Assembly (NCBI GenBank): GCA_021324185.1 | Contig: JAJPJN010000031.1 | Coordinates: 1-48,842 of the forward strand | DNA: 48,842 nt | Source of the DNA: Terriglobia bacterium | Lineage (GTDB): Bacteria; Acidobacteriota; Terriglobia; Bryobacterales; Bryobacteraceae | Direction: 5' to 3' | Part shown: in pieces, positions 18,953 to 28,251 of the stretch | Layout of the letters: each line of letters starts with the position of its first letter | How positions within the stretch are numbered: the first letter of the stretch is position 1 | Position numbers and translations under genes: made by a program | Notes under the pieces: generated by a model | Database searches by the model: none | What the model was told of the DNA's origin: nothing | What the model saw: only the letters and a program-made list of their open reading frames with translations

Positions 18953-20460
18953 TGAAATTCCTGAAGCCGGGCGCGTTGATTTTCGGTCTCGTGCTTCTGA
19001 CCTCGTGCAGCAGGCTTCCGAGTGGTTTACGCAGCGATATCGCCTATGAGGGGGAACGAGTCGGGGCGGCCGAGCACCAGCTTCAGCAATCGCAGCAGAC
19101 TCTTGCGCATGATCTCGCGCAGGCGCCGGATCTGTTCCGGGATGCGAGCGCGCCCGCGCAATGGAACGCGCGGCTGCAATCCGATCGGGAGAAGCTGGCT
19201 TCGGCGGAAAAGATTCAGAGTGAACTGGCGGACCTGGCGCGGCGGGGCCGGCGCGAATCGCAGTTTGAGGCCGAGCAGTTATTGCGGCGCGAACGGCAGT
19301 TGCTGGCGTCGGCGACGAGTGATTCGCAAGCGGTAATTGCAACGGCCGGCGAGTGGCTCGATTTCGAGCACAATCCACCGGCGCATCTGGCGAAGATGCG
19401 GCGCGAATACGACACGATCTGCCACTTCGATCTGGCGCCCGTCACGAAGGATATAGAGCAAGCCGAGCACGATTGGCCCGCCAAGAAAGCAGCCCTGGAG
19501 GAGAGGCTGAATGCTCTGCGCGCGATACCGAAACAGGTTGAAACAGAGTGGGAATCGACGCAGCCGTTGCGGGAGGCCGCAGCCGCCGGCAAAGCAGACG
19601 GGAAGCAGCTTGCAACGCTGATTCAAACCGACGAGACTTTTGCCGGCGATGAGAATGCGCTGCCCGCCAAGAGCGCGCAACTGGAGAGCCTTAGCGGGCA
19701 GCTTTATTACGCGTGGGACAAGATTCTGACGGACCTGGACGAGCCGCGTTATGGCGGCGAGCAGGTTTTCCGGGAACGCATCAAAACCATTCGCACACAT
19801 TTTGCGAACGCCACGGCCAAAAACGGCGAGACCACAAGCGAGGAGCGCTGGGTCAAGGTTTCCGAACCCGAGTTTCGAGCGGTGGAGAACGATTTGGGCA
19901 TGGCCATTGCGCACAAAGATGCCGGGCTATTCGATTCAGAAGCGCAAACGACTCCGCAGCCAGCCGGGTTTGCTTACATTGCGCCGGAAACGCAAGGATC
20001 GAATCAATACGGTTACTGGACGCACGCTGGCGGCCATAGCGTATGGACCTGGCTGCCGGAATATCTGATTCTTCGCGATCTGCTGTGGAACCATGATTAC
20101 CGGCCGGTGATCGCGGATGAGTATCGACGCTACCGCAGCGCCCAAACCGCCGGGAAGACTTACTATGGCCAGACGACGCCGGCCGCTCCTCCCAAATATG
20201 GGACCCATGGGACCTTCACGGAGACGCACTATGCGGGCAGCCGCTATGCCCAGCAGGGCGGGTTCGCAGGCTCGCGCTATGCATCTCATCCCGGAGCCGC
20301 GGCGAGTGCTTCGCGTTATCCCGCGCGCAGCGAGCCTGAAATGAACAACAACGGCGCCGGCCGGCGATTCGGGGCTGGATCACATGAACCGTCCGGTCAT
20401 CAGTTCGGCCGGCCCGGAGGATTTCGCGGGATGGGGCGAAGTTTTGGGCGCAGGCGGTGA
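18952..20460 (+). CDS. Coiled-coil lipoprotein of the PspA operon
   Basis: The start at 18952 is chosen because it overlaps the previous stop and gives a lipoprotein signal with LLTSC at residues 15-19. The mature protein has long helical coiled-coil segments rich in Glu, Gln, Ala and Arg (VGAAEHQLQQSQQTLAHD; LIQTDETFAGDEN). A Trp/Tyr-rich stretch follows (YGYWTHAGGHSVWTWLPEY, LILRDLLWNHDYRPV). It ends in a low-complexity Gly/Arg/Ser/Tyr tail. About 503 residues. No named family is recognised. As the last gene of the PspA unit, it may be the envelope-facing part of the system. This is inference. Confidence 0.7.
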   Translation: MKFLKPGALIFGLVLLTSCSRLPSGLRSDIAYEGERVGAAEHQLQQSQQTLAHDLAQAPDLFRDASAPAQWNARLQSDREKLASAEKIQSELADLARRGRRESQFEAEQLLRRERQLLASATSDSQAVIATAGEWLDFEHNPPAHLAKMRREYDTICHFDLAPVTKDIEQAEHDWPAKKAALEERLNALRAIPKQVETEWESTQPLREAAAAGKADGKQLATLIQTDETFAGDENALPAKSAQLESLSGQLYYAWDKILTDLDEPRYGGEQVFRERIKTIRTHFANATAKNGETTSEERWVKVSEPEFRAVENDLGMAIAHKDAGLFDSEAQTTPQPAGFAYIAPETQGSNQYGYWTHAGGHSVWTWLPEYLILRDLLWNHDYRPVIADEYRRYRSAQTAGKTYYGQTTPAAPPKYGTHGTFTETHYAGSRYAQQGGFAGSRYASHPGAAASASRYPARSEPEMNNNGAGRRFGAGSHEPSGHQFGRPGGFRGMGRSFGRRR

Positions 20461-20467
20461 GGTGCTG

Positions 20468-20490
20468 TTATTGCCAGCGACTCGCAATAA
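20468..20490 (+). terminator. 7-bp hairpin after the PspA operon
   Basis: TTATTGC, a 9-base loop, then GCAATAA form a perfect stem that starts 8 bases after the lipoprotein stop. There is no following T-run, so intrinsic termination is uncertain, but the place is right for an operon end. Confidence 0.35.
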
Positions 20491-20572
20491 TGTGTCGCCT
20501 CGCCCCCGATTTCATCAACGCGAAACTCCGGAAGGCTTCTAAGGGATTGGTTCCGGCCGCAGGGAGATAGGA

Positions 20573-21344
20573 TTGCGATCTGTCCGGGTTGCGATAGCTG
20601 TTATGTTGCTCGCCTCGTGGGGGCGGTCACAATTCCCGCCAAACCAGAGACTTTCGGCCGAAGATCAAGTTGAATTCGGTAAAGAACTCGATAGGTTGAA
20701 AGCGCTCCTCGTAACGGCTAATAATAAAGGCGCAATCCAACTGCAAATCGCCAACACGTACGCTGCTGGCGGCCAATATGCGGAGGCGTTGCGATGGTTG
20801 CGTAGGCTTGTTGCCGAAAATCTCGGTTTCGATCCTTCTCGCGATGCCGACTTTGCAAAACTTCAGGCCACCGCTGAATTCCGATCGATCATGGACGAGG
20901 TACGCCAGCAGACACAGCCCGTTCACAAAAGCAGCCTGATAACGATTCTGCGTGCGCGGGATGTCCGCCCTGAGAGCATAGCTTTCGATAACGTGGGAGG
21001 ACGGTATCGATGTGGTTGATCTTCGGTCTGGAGCTGTGGTCCCTTTGGTACATCCAGACGACGTCTGCCTGGCGTTCATAGATGGCCTTTACGCTACTCG
21101 TCAAAGCCTGATCGCAATTCAGAACGGGCCGATGCTGCCTCGAATTGTCGAGTTCAGATTGAGTGAGAACCGTCTGCGGATCGTTGGCCTGAGAGTTCTC
21201 GAACGACGTAATCCAGCGTTTGATGGCATCACCACCGGCGTAGTTGTCGGGAAGCATTTCTATTACGTCGCAAATCCGCAAACGGATAGGAGCCGCACGG
21301 AGATGCATCCTCTGAAGATATTCAGCGTGCGAATTGCTCCTTGA
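20573..21344 (+). pseudogene. Broken TPR/SMP-30-like beta-propeller gene
   Basis: The first part (TTG start at 20573 with GGGAG upstream) encodes a signal peptide (VRVAIAVMLLASWGRS) and a TPR-like helical repeat (IQLQIANTYAAGGQYAEALRWL). It then has RDVRPESIAFD, which in intact relatives opens a beta-propeller. The frame ends at 21019. A second frame (from about 20988) continues with GIDVVDLRSGAVVPLV, SLIAIQNGP and TTGVVVGKHFYYVANPQ, the later blades of an SMP-30/gluconolactonase-type propeller. Between the two parts several blades (probably 100 or more residues) are missing, so an internal deletion has shifted the frame. Intact relatives are exported. The final product, if made, would be non-functional. 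Confidence 0.7.
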
Positions 21345-21386
21345 AGCAGGCCGTGCTGTTCAAGGCAGCTTTCTCTTCATTTCACC

Positions 21387-23222
21387 TTATTTCACAGAAA
21401 AGGCCAGCAGGACGTTCCCCGGCATACCGCCCCATTGGCCGTAGCCGGAATTGACAAAGAGGGCGCCGTCGACCACGGCCGGGCCGGCGGCGTCCATGGA
21501 GCCGCCGCGCGCGGCTTTGCCGTTTACCGTGTCAAAGTCCCGGGCTGTGAATGTGTCCCATAAAAGCTTGCCGGTTTCCGTGGAATACGCGCGCAGGTGC
21601 CCGTCTACCGAACCGGAGAAGACGACTCCGGGAATGGCAGTGACGGCCGCGGATTGGGCCGGCGAGCAACCAGTCTGTGATGCAGGGCAAGGCGACGGCT
21701 TGGCGCTCCAGACGATCCTGCCGGTCTTCAGATCGAGCGCATGCAGCCCGCCGCCTTTTGCCGGGTCGAGTATGAGTCGAAAGCGCCGCGCTGATTTCGG
21801 ATCTGCCACGCCGCTCAATTTCAGGTCAGAAACGGCCACGTAAATCTTCTCGCCGTCCGAAGCGGAGCCCCATTGGCTGCCTCCGAGCGGGCCACCCTCG
21901 GCGACGCGTGTCTGCCAGAGGATCCTGCCTTTTTGATCCGGATCGATTGCATGCACCATTCCCGATTTCTGGGCGATCACCAACGCCCGATGGCCGGCAT
22001 CGAGTTTCACCAGAATGGGCGGCTGGCCGAAGTCTGAATCGCGCCCATGCGTTTGCGGGCAGTTCCCCGGAATGGGCGTTGCGCAGGCGTTGTTATACGC
22101 ATCGTTGGCCGTCAGTTGCTTTGACCAGAGCATGTGTCCGGTCTTGAGATCCAGGGCGAGTATCGCGTCGCTGGTACCGGTTGGCGGGTCGGAATAGTTG
22201 TCGCCCGTGGCCACATATAGGACCCCAAGCTGCTCGTCGATGGTGGGAGTGGACCAGATGCCCGCGCCGGAAGGGCCAAATTGTTGAGTTCCCGCGGGAC
22301 TTTTGGCAGTGGGCTTAGGAGTCTCCGGGATGGTGAAGGTCTGCCACAGCGTTTTGCCGGTGGCCGCATCGAGAGCGGCCACGCTGCCGCGAAACATACA
22401 GCACTGGAACTTCGGATCGCCGGCCAAGGCTTCTTCGAATGAGGCAAATGGCTGGTAAACGACGCCGTTGTAATAGCGCGGGGTTGCAGTCGCGATGGCC
22501 GCGAAGTGGTCCACCGGTTTGGCCGTCCGGAGCAATGTGCCGGTTTTTGCGTTGAGGCCGTACATGGTGCCGCTGCTATCGCTGAGAAATACGGCGGGCG
22601 AGCCGTTCGCCATTCCGACGGTTACGCCGCCGCGAATGGGGTGGGCGGCGCGAAATCCCCAGCGTGTGCAGCCGCTAGCAGCATCGAGCGAGTACAGCGC
22701 TCCGGCGGTGGTGGCGATGAAGACGCGGCCTCCGGCAACGGTAGGCTGGGAACGCGCTTCGGTGACGTCGCCCAGATTGAAGGCCCACTTCAGTTTGAGA
22801 TTGCCGAGATTAGCGGCTGTGATCCCGGCTGCGGCTGCATCCTGAAATCGCGAATTAGCCGGGCTGGTACTCCAGCCATTCCATTGCGGCATGTTCGGGC
22901 CGATCTGAAACGGCGCTTCGCTCTTACAGGTTGGAGTCAGATCGGCAGGGGCCGCGTGCGAGCCGCCGGTAGGCGCAATATAGGCAATCAGCGCGAGGAT
23001 CTCGCCGGTAGAAAGACCCTTCGCTTGCGTCTGCATGGTTCCTTGCGTCAAAGCCGTGTAAATCGCCTCGCCGCTCATGGCCTTGATCGCACTCAGGGCT
23101 GGAACACGCCCGGCGGGCTGGTCGTGGCAGGAGGCGCAACGCTGCTTGTAAATTGCCGCTCCATCTTGCGCGCGCAGCAGCGAGGCAGTTAAGGCAAACA
23201 GGCAGGCGTAGCGCATGTTCAA
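21387..23222 (-). CDS. Cytochrome c-PQQ dehydrogenase, polyvinyl-alcohol-dehydrogenase-like
   Basis: A periplasmic oxidoreductase fusing an N-terminal c-type cytochrome to an eight-bladed PQQ beta-propeller. After a signal peptide the haem motif CASCH is at residues 29-33, with a methionine ligand candidate in GTMQTQAKGLS. The propeller begins at about residue 115 (WNGWSTSPANSRFQDA) and contains repeated strand motifs such as YSLDAASGCTRW, AALDAATGKTLWQT, LALDLKTGHMLWSK, and AYSTETGKLLWDT. Paired cysteines are also seen. The closest named relatives are polyvinyl alcohol dehydrogenases, but the true substrate is likely another secondary alcohol. The stop-to-start distance to purK is one base, yet no functional link is likely. 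Confidence 0.85.
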   Translation of the reverse strand: MNMRYACLFALTASLLRAQDGAAIYKQRCASCHDQPAGRVPALSAIKAMSGEAIYTALTQGTMQTQAKGLSTGEILALIAYIAPTGGSHAAPADLTPTCKSEAPFQIGPNMPQWNGWSTSPANSRFQDAAAAGITAANLGNLKLKWAFNLGDVTEARSQPTVAGGRVFIATTAGALYSLDAASGCTRWGFRAAHPIRGGVTVGMANGSPAVFLSDSSGTMYGLNAKTGTLLRTAKPVDHFAAIATATPRYYNGVVYQPFASFEEALAGDPKFQCCMFRGSVAALDAATGKTLWQTFTIPETPKPTAKSPAGTQQFGPSGAGIWSTPTIDEQLGVLYVATGDNYSDPPTGTSDAILALDLKTGHMLWSKQLTANDAYNNACATPIPGNCPQTHGRDSDFGQPPILVKLDAGHRALVIAQKSGMVHAIDPDQKGRILWQTRVAEGGPLGGSQWGSASDGEKIYVAVSDLKLSGVADPKSARRFRLILDPAKGGGLHALDLKTGRIVWSAKPSPCPASQTGCSPAQSAAVTAIPGVVFSGSVDGHLRAYSTETGKLLWDTFTARDFDTVNGKAARGGSMDAAGPAVVDGALFVNSGYGQWGGMPGNVLLAFSVK

Positions 23223-24371
23223 TCAGGCGGTGAGGGCTTGGCGCGCTCGCCGGGCGTTTTCAAGCGCCTGCTCTACCGACGGCGCGAGCGCAGTTAAGTG
23301 ACCCATCTTCCGGCCCGGCCGGGGCTCGGATTTTCCATACAGATGAAGCTTCACGTTGGGAATTTCGAGCGCGCGCTGCCAGGCGGGCTCGCGGCTGTTC
23401 CAGAGGTCGCCCAGCAGGTTGGCCATGACGGCCGGCGTATGCTGCGCCACCGCGCCGAGAGGCAGCAGGCATACCGAGCGTAATTGTTGCTCAAACTGGC
23501 TGGTGAAATTCGCGTCGACCGTAAAGTGCCCGGAGTTGTGCGGTCTTGGCGCCAGTTCGTTGATGAGCAGCCGGCCGTTTTTGGCAACAAAAAACTCGAC
23601 GCACAGGACGCCGGCCACGTCCAGTGTTTCGAGCACACAGCGGGTAATCTCAACGGCATCCCTGGCAATGGCGGGCGGAACTCGCGCGGGCGCGATGGAA
23701 ATATCCAGGATGCCGTTCACGTGCTGGTTCTCGATTGCGCCGTAGTGGACGAATTGACCGGTTAGGGCACGCGCGGCGACCACCGATATTTCGCAATCGA
23801 AATCGACGAAGGCTTCGAGCACGGCCTCGCGCTCGCCGGCGGCGGACCAGGCGGGGGCGAAATCCTGGTTGCTCCGGATGCGGTACTGGCCTTTGCCGTC
23901 GTAGCCGAAATCCGCGGTTTTGAGAATTGCCGGCAGTCCCAGCTCGGAGGCAGCTCGCGCCAGATCCTCCAGGCTTGCGACGCGCCGGAAGGGCGTGTGC
24001 GGAAGCCCGCTTTGTTGGAGAAAAGTTTTCTCGCGCAGGCGGTGTTGCGTGGTATGCAAGACTGATCCGCTGGGGCGCACGGGCCCGCAGCGCGCGGCGG
24101 CGGCGGCTGTTTCGGCAGGCACGTTTTCGAATTCAAATGTCACGACCGAAACGGCACTGGCGAAACGGCAGACGGCGTTCAGGTCTTCATAAGGCGCATT
24201 GATTTCGAGATCGGCAATTTGGCCCGTAGGCGTGTCTTCATCGGGCGACAACGTGTGCACGCGATATCCCATGCGCCGGGCCGACAATGCGAACATGCGG
24301 CCCAATTGGCCGCTACCGAGGACACCGACCGTGCTGCCGGGCAAAACGGGACGGCAATCGGCATTCGCCAT
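23223..24371 (-). CDS. purK: 5-(carboxyamino)imidazole ribonucleotide synthase
   Basis: An ATP-grasp enzyme of purine synthesis that makes N5-CAIR from AIR, bicarbonate and ATP. It shows GVLGSGQLGRMFALSARRMG (N-terminal Rossmann-like loop), VVTFEFENVPAE, LPAILKTADFGYDGKGQYR (ATP-grasp lid), VEFFVAKNGRLLINELAPRPHNSGH (metal and ATP site), and KLHLYGKSEPRPGRKMGHLT at the C-terminus. The length of 382 residues is normal. The start overlaps the purE stop by one base (TGATG), showing translational coupling, as is usual for this pair. Confidence 0.96.
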   Translation of the reverse strand: MANADCRPVLPGSTVGVLGSGQLGRMFALSARRMGYRVHTLSPDEDTPTGQIADLEINAPYEDLNAVCRFASAVSVVTFEFENVPAETAAAAARCGPVRPSGSVLHTTQHRLREKTFLQQSGLPHTPFRRVASLEDLARAASELGLPAILKTADFGYDGKGQYRIRSNQDFAPAWSAAGEREAVLEAFVDFDCEISVVAARALTGQFVHYGAIENQHVNGILDISIAPARVPPAIARDAVEITRCVLETLDVAGVLCVEFFVAKNGRLLINELAPRPHNSGHFTVDANFTSQFEQQLRSVCLLPLGAVAQHTPAVMANLLGDLWNSREPAWQRALEIPNVKLHLYGKSEPRPGRKMGHLTALAPSVEQALENARRARQALTA

Positions 24372-24871
24372 CAGAGAACGGAATCCTGGCGCACGGCTTC
24401 GGTTTGCTCGCGGCGAAACTCTTCGAGACGGCCGCGAATCTCAGGGTACTTTATGCCCAGAATGGCGGCCGCAAGCAAAGCGGCATTGGTGGCCCCGGCA
24501 GCGCCAATGGCGAGCGTTGCCACGGGCACGCCGGCCGGCATCTGCACGATGGAAAGTAAAGAATCAACGCCGTTCAGCACACTGCTTTTAACAGGAACTC
24601 CCAGCACCGGCAGCACCGTGTGGGCTGCTACCATGCCCGGCAAATGAGCCGCTCCGCCTGCCGCAGCGATGATCAATTGCAGACCGCGCTCGATGGCCGT
24701 TTTGGCATACTCGGCCATCCAATCCGGCGTGCGATGAGCGGAAACGATCCGCGACTCATGCGCAATGCCGAGCCGGCTGAGCATTTCGCTCGCCCGCTGC
24801 ATGGTCTCCCAATCCGACTTACTGCCCATAATCAAGCCGACCAGCGGCTTTTCGACTATGGTTGGCGGCAT
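24371..24871 (-). CDS. purE: N5-carboxyaminoimidazole ribonucleotide mutase
   Basis: The class I PurE mutase, which moves the carboxyl group of N5-CAIR to give CAIR. The conserved substrate loop [14 protein letters not shown], the [13 protein letters not shown] block with the catalytic histidine, [14 protein letters not shown] and LGVPVKSS are all present. It forms an octamer in the cytosol in known members. It sits directly upstream of purK on the same strand. About 166 residues, normal. Confidence 0.97.
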   Translation of the reverse strand: MPPTIVEKPLVGLIMGSKSDWETMQRASEMLSRLGIAHESRIVSAHRTPDWMAEYAKTAIERGLQLIIAAAGGAAHLPGMVAAHTVLPVLGVPVKSSVLNGVDSLLSIVQMPAGVPVATLAIGAAGATNAALLAAAILGIKYPEIRGRLEEFRREQTEAVRQDSVL

Positions 24872-24875
24872 CGTC

Positions 24876-26084
24876 CTATGCTATCCGTTCTGCAACTTTT
24901 TCCAAATACTGCCGCGTGTTGAGCCACGGCTGCTTGGGCCCGACGAGCAGCGCCAGATCTTTGGTCATGAAGCCGCTTTCTACGGCGCCGACGGTGGCGC
25001 GTTCCAGCTTGTCTGCAAACGCGACCACATCCGGCGTATTGTCGAACTGCCCGCGGTAACGGAGGGCGGAGGACCAGGCGAATATGGAAGCGATGGGGTT
25101 GGTGGAAGTTTCCTTGCCCTTCTGATGTTCGCGATAATGCCGCGTCACGGTGCCATGGGCGGCCTCTGTTTCCACCGTGCTGCCATCGGGAGTAATCAAC
25201 ACCGACGTCATCAGCCCGAGCGAGCCGAATCCCTGCGCGACCATATCCGACTGCACGTCGCCATCATAGTTCTTGCAGGCCCAGATGAAGCCGCCTTCGG
25301 ATTTCAGGGCGAAGGCTACAACGTCGTCGATTAAGCGGTGCTCGTAGCTCAAATTCGCGGCGGCGTATTTGGTCTTGAATTCGTTATCGAAGATGGATTG
25401 AAAAATATCTTTGAAGCGGCCGTCGTACTTCTTAAGAATGGTATTTTTTGTCGAGTGATAGACGGGCAGTTTTCTCGATAAACCGTAATTGAAGCAGGCG
25501 CGGGCGAAACCGCTGATGGACTCATCCAGGTTGTACATGCCCAGGGCGACGCCCGCGCCCTTGAACTGAAAGACATCGTGGTGCGATGGCGGCCCGCCGT
25601 TTTCGGGCGTAAACGTGAGGGTCAGTTTCCCCGGTTCTTTGATCAGAATGTCGGCCGCCCGGTACTGATCGCCAAAAGCATGGCGGCCGACGACGATCGG
25701 CTTCGTCCAGCCGGGGACATAGCGCGGAACGTTTTTGCAGATGATGGGCTCGCGGAAAATGGTGCCGTCGAGGATGTTACGGATGGTGCCGTTCGGCGAT
25801 TTCCACATCTGCTTCAGATTGAATTCTTTGACGCGCGCTTCGTCCGGGGTGATGGTGGCGCACTTGACGCCCACTTTGTACTTCTGGATGGCATGGGCGG
25901 CGTCGATGGTGACCTGATCATCGGTTGCGTCGCGATGCTGGACGGATAGATCGAAGTACTTCAGATCGATGTCGAGGTGCGGCAGAATCAGCATTTCCTT
26001 GATCTGCGCCCAGATCACACGCGTCATCTCGTCGCCGTCGAGTTCGACCAGCGGCGTCTTCACTTTAATCTTGCTGGCGGCCAT
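24876..26084 (-). CDS. icd: NADP-dependent isocitrate dehydrogenase, eukaryotic-like type
   Basis: A TCA cycle enzyme that turns isocitrate into 2-oxoglutarate with NADP+. The start [21 protein letters not shown] and blocks [47 protein letters not shown], and [19 protein letters not shown] match the homodimeric type II family shared with eukaryotic IDH1/IDH2. The frame is open to 26144, but ATG 26084 is preferred: it gives the usual N-terminus and 402 residues, the normal length. It is divergent from the haem O synthase gene. The next gene downstream (purE) begins 4 bases after the stop, so read-through transcription is likely although the pathways differ. Confidence 0.95.
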   Translation of the reverse strand: MAASKIKVKTPLVELDGDEMTRVIWAQIKEMLILPHLDIDLKYFDLSVQHRDATDDQVTIDAAHAIQKYKVGVKCATITPDEARVKEFNLKQMWKSPNGTIRNILDGTIFREPIICKNVPRYVPGWTKPIVVGRHAFGDQYRAADILIKEPGKLTLTFTPENGGPPSHHDVFQFKGAGVALGMYNLDESISGFARACFNYGLSRKLPVYHSTKNTILKKYDGRFKDIFQSIFDNEFKTKYAAANLSYEHRLIDDVVAFALKSEGGFIWACKNYDGDVQSDMVAQGFGSLGLMTSVLITPDGSTVETEAAHGTVTRHYREHQKGKETSTNPIASIFAWSSALRYRGQFDNTPDVVAFADKLERATVGAVESGFMTKDLALLVGPKQPWLNTRQYLEKVAERIA

Positions 26085-26170
26085 GGATACAGGTTTATTA
26101 AAGCAGACAGAGCGAGCGGCATGTTCCGGCCATTGAGGAATCATTCTTGTCAGACAAGAAGGAGTACACT

Positions 26171-27082
26171 GTGGGTGTTGCTGTTTTTGCGGTGTTTCAA
26201 ACGGGCAGTGCCCGCGTATCTATAACTCAAGTGAAAGACTATTTAGCACTCACCAAGCCGCGGGTCACGTGGCTTATCGTGATGAGTACGGCGGTGGGCT
26301 ACTATTTCGGCCATAGCGGCGCCTGGGCTGTGTGGCCGGTGATCCATGCGCTGCTGGGGACGGCACTGATTGCATCCGGTACGGCGGCGCTGAATCAGTG
26401 GTACGAGCGTGAGGCGGACGGCGAAATGCGCCGCACCCGGAACCGGCCGTTGCCGGCCGGCAGAATGCGTCCGGCGAGGGCGCTGTTGTTTGGTATGGCG
26501 CTGGCAGCAGCAGGCGGTCTGGAGTTGGGATTCGGCGTCAACTGGCTTTGCGCGGCATTGGGCATTGCCACGTTGATGATGTACCTGTTTTTTTACACGC
26601 CGCTGAAGCAGAAGACGTGGTGGTCCACAACGGTGGGAGCTTTTCCGGGAGCGATGCCGCCGCTGATCGGCTACGCGGCGGCAGCGAACAAGCTGGCGCC
26701 CGAAGCGCTGGTGCTGGCGGCGATTCTGTTTCTTTGGCAATTCCCACATTTCTACGCCATCGCCTGGATGTATCGGGAAGATTATTCGCGAGCCGGGATT
26801 CGCATGCTGCCCGTGGTTGAACCGGACGGCGAATCCACTGCGCGGCACATCCTGCTCTTTTCCTGCCTGCTGATTCCCGTCAGCTTGCTGCCGAAATGGA
26901 TCGGAATGACGGGGAGCATTTATATGGCCGGGGCAATTCTGCTGGGCCTTATGTTTCTGTATGCCGGCGTCTGCGTGGCTTTCGATCGAACCAAGCTGCG
27001 CGCCCGGCGTGTGCTGCTCGCATCGGTACTGTACCTGCCCGTGCTCTACGCCCTGATGGTTCTTGATCCGGTCCGGTTGTGA
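26171..27082 (+). CDS. ctaB: Protoheme IX farnesyltransferase (haem O synthase)
   Basis: A UbiA-type membrane prenyltransferase that makes haem O for haem-copper oxidases. It has [22 protein letters not shown], the Asp-rich/Asn motif [23 protein letters not shown], a second [27 protein letters not shown] block, and about nine transmembrane segments. The frame opens at TTG 26147, but GTG 26171 is preferred because GGAG lies 6 bases upstream. The next gene overlaps its stop (GTGA), so ctaB, the Sco1 gene and the DUF420 gene form one operon for oxidase assembly. The oxidase subunit genes are not in the window. Confidence 0.94.
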   Translation: MGVAVFAVFQTGSARVSITQVKDYLALTKPRVTWLIVMSTAVGYYFGHSGAWAVWPVIHALLGTALIASGTAALNQWYEREADGEMRRTRNRPLPAGRMRPARALLFGMALAAAGGLELGFGVNWLCAALGIATLMMYLFFYTPLKQKTWWSTTVGAFPGAMPPLIGYAAAANKLAPEALVLAAILFLWQFPHFYAIAWMYREDYSRAGIRMLPVVEPDGESTARHILLFSCLLIPVSLLPKWIGMTGSIYMAGAILLGLMFLYAGVCVAFDRTKLRARRVLLASVLYLPVLYALMVLDPVRL

Positions 27083-27648
27083 GCCGCCGCTGTAACATTC
27101 TTCCGTTCGTTCTTCTATTCGTTTTCCTGAGCGCTTGTACCGATCCGGCGAGCAAGCTACCCGATTACGGTAAGGTTCCGGACTTCAGCATGGTCGATTC
27201 AAACGGCCACGCATTCAATCGCAAGATGCTTTCCGGCTCCGTGTGGATTATCGATTTTATCTACACCAATTGCCCTGCGGAGTGCCCGAGGATGACTTCG
27301 CGGATGCATCGCATTGCAGAACAGGTGCAGGGGGAAGACAATGTCGGGCTGCTCTCTATTTCGGTTGATCCCGGTCGTGACACGCCGCCGGTGCTCAATG
27401 CGTTTGCGCAGCGGTATGGCGGCGCGACAGCTCAGTGGCACTTCTTAACGGGTGATCCTTCGACCGTGCATCTGTTGGCGTATACGACGTTTCATGTGGG
27501 CGACATTATCGGCAAGATGGAGCACGGCACATATTTCATCCTGGTGGACAAGCGCGGCCGCATTCGCGGCTATTATTCGAGCTTTGATCCTGACAGCATG
27601 AAATCGCTATTGAAAGATGCCGAGGCGTTGCGGAACGCACGCGCCTGA
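27079..27648 (+). CDS. Sco1/SenC-family copper chaperone lipoprotein
   Basis: A membrane-anchored thioredoxin-fold protein that helps load copper into the CuA site of cytochrome c oxidase. A lipoprotein signal ends with LSAC at 17-20. The copper-binding motif CPAEC is at 65-69, and the third ligand His149 is in MEHGTYFILVD. About 189 residues. The GTG start overlaps the ctaB stop by four bases. Copper delivery is well established for the family and fits the neighbours. Confidence 0.93.
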   Translation: MSRRCNILPFVLLFVFLSACTDPASKLPDYGKVPDFSMVDSNGHAFNRKMLSGSVWIIDFIYTNCPAECPRMTSRMHRIAEQVQGEDNVGLLSISVDPGRDTPPVLNAFAQRYGGATAQWHFLTGDPSTVHLLAYTTFHVGDIIGKMEHGTYFILVDKRGRIRGYYSSFDPDSMKSLLKDAEALRNARA

Positions 27649-28088
27649 TGCAGCCGGCTTTTCTGAGCGTCCACGATTTGCCTCTCGTGAACGCGACCCT
27701 CAACGGCATCGCGGCTGTGCTGCTGATTACCGGCTACGTATTGATTCGCAATTACAAAGTGCGCGCGCACAAGCGGGTCATGCTGGCGGCGTTTATCGTC
27801 TCGTGCGTATTCCTGGCCAGCTACCTGGCGCACCACTACTTTGCCGGGATGGTTACTTTCGATAAGCGCGGCTGGGTGCGTACGGTGTATCTCTGGATTC
27901 TCGGCACCCACACTGTACTGGCGGCGATTACGCCGGTGCTGGCGATCATCACGCTGCGGCGTGGATTATTGAGGCGGTTCGAATCGCATAAAGCGATTGC
28001 GAGATGGACGCTGCCGATCTGGCTGTATGTGAGCATTACCGGGGTGGTGGTGTACGTGTTGCTGTATCAGGTGCAGCCGCGGCTCTGA
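27648..28088 (+). CDS. DUF420 membrane protein (oxidase assembly, CtaM-like)
   Basis: A four-helix membrane protein of 146 residues with VNATLNGIAAVLLITGYVLI, AHKRVMLAAFIVS, LASYLAHHYFAG, and HTVLAAITPVLAIITL. The histidines at helix ends (AHKR, LAHHY, GTHTVLA) are the hallmark of DUF420, related to CtaM, which is needed to make some haem-copper oxidases. Its start overlaps the Sco1 stop (TGATG), so it is the third gene of the ctaB operon. The molecular role is not known with certainty. A 160-base gap follows; it holds a GC-rich hairpin (about 28119-28137) but no gene. Confidence 0.88.
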   Translation: MQPAFLSVHDLPLVNATLNGIAAVLLITGYVLIRNYKVRAHKRVMLAAFIVSCVFLASYLAHHYFAGMVTFDKRGWVRTVYLWILGTHTVLAAITPVLAIITLRRGLLRRFESHKAIARWTLPIWLYVSITGVVVYVLLYQVQPRL

Positions 28089-28114
28089 AGCGGGACGCGC
28101 TGTTGTGGGGCCGG

Positions 28115-28142
28115 GCTTTCCAGCCGGCGACTCGTGTTTGGC
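28115..28142. repeat. GC-rich hairpin (GCCGG...CCGGC) after the ctaB operon
   Basis: The sequence GCCGGGCTTTCCAGCCGGC forms a 5-bp GC stem with a loop of about 9 bases. No T-run follows. It may be a dispersed palindrome or a weak terminator for the ctaB operon. Confidence 0.35.
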
Positions 28143-28251
28143 GGAACCGCTGGCATTTGTTTAGGCAATCCTTTCTCACGGCGCTTGTCACGCCAGAACT
28201 TCCACATGTATCAGAATGGCAGCTAAAGCTCAGCTCAGAGGGAATGGCAGA

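Noticed and set aside
17825-19378. 517-residue reading frame on the minus strand
   Set aside because: It is antisense to pspA, the DUF4178-like gene and the lipoprotein. It is Ser/Ala/Arg-rich with no family motif, as expected for a shadow of GC-rich coding DNA.
28089-28215. Possible tRNA or small RNA gene after the ctaB operon
   Set aside because: There is one short GC hairpin but no acceptor, anticodon or T-arm pattern.
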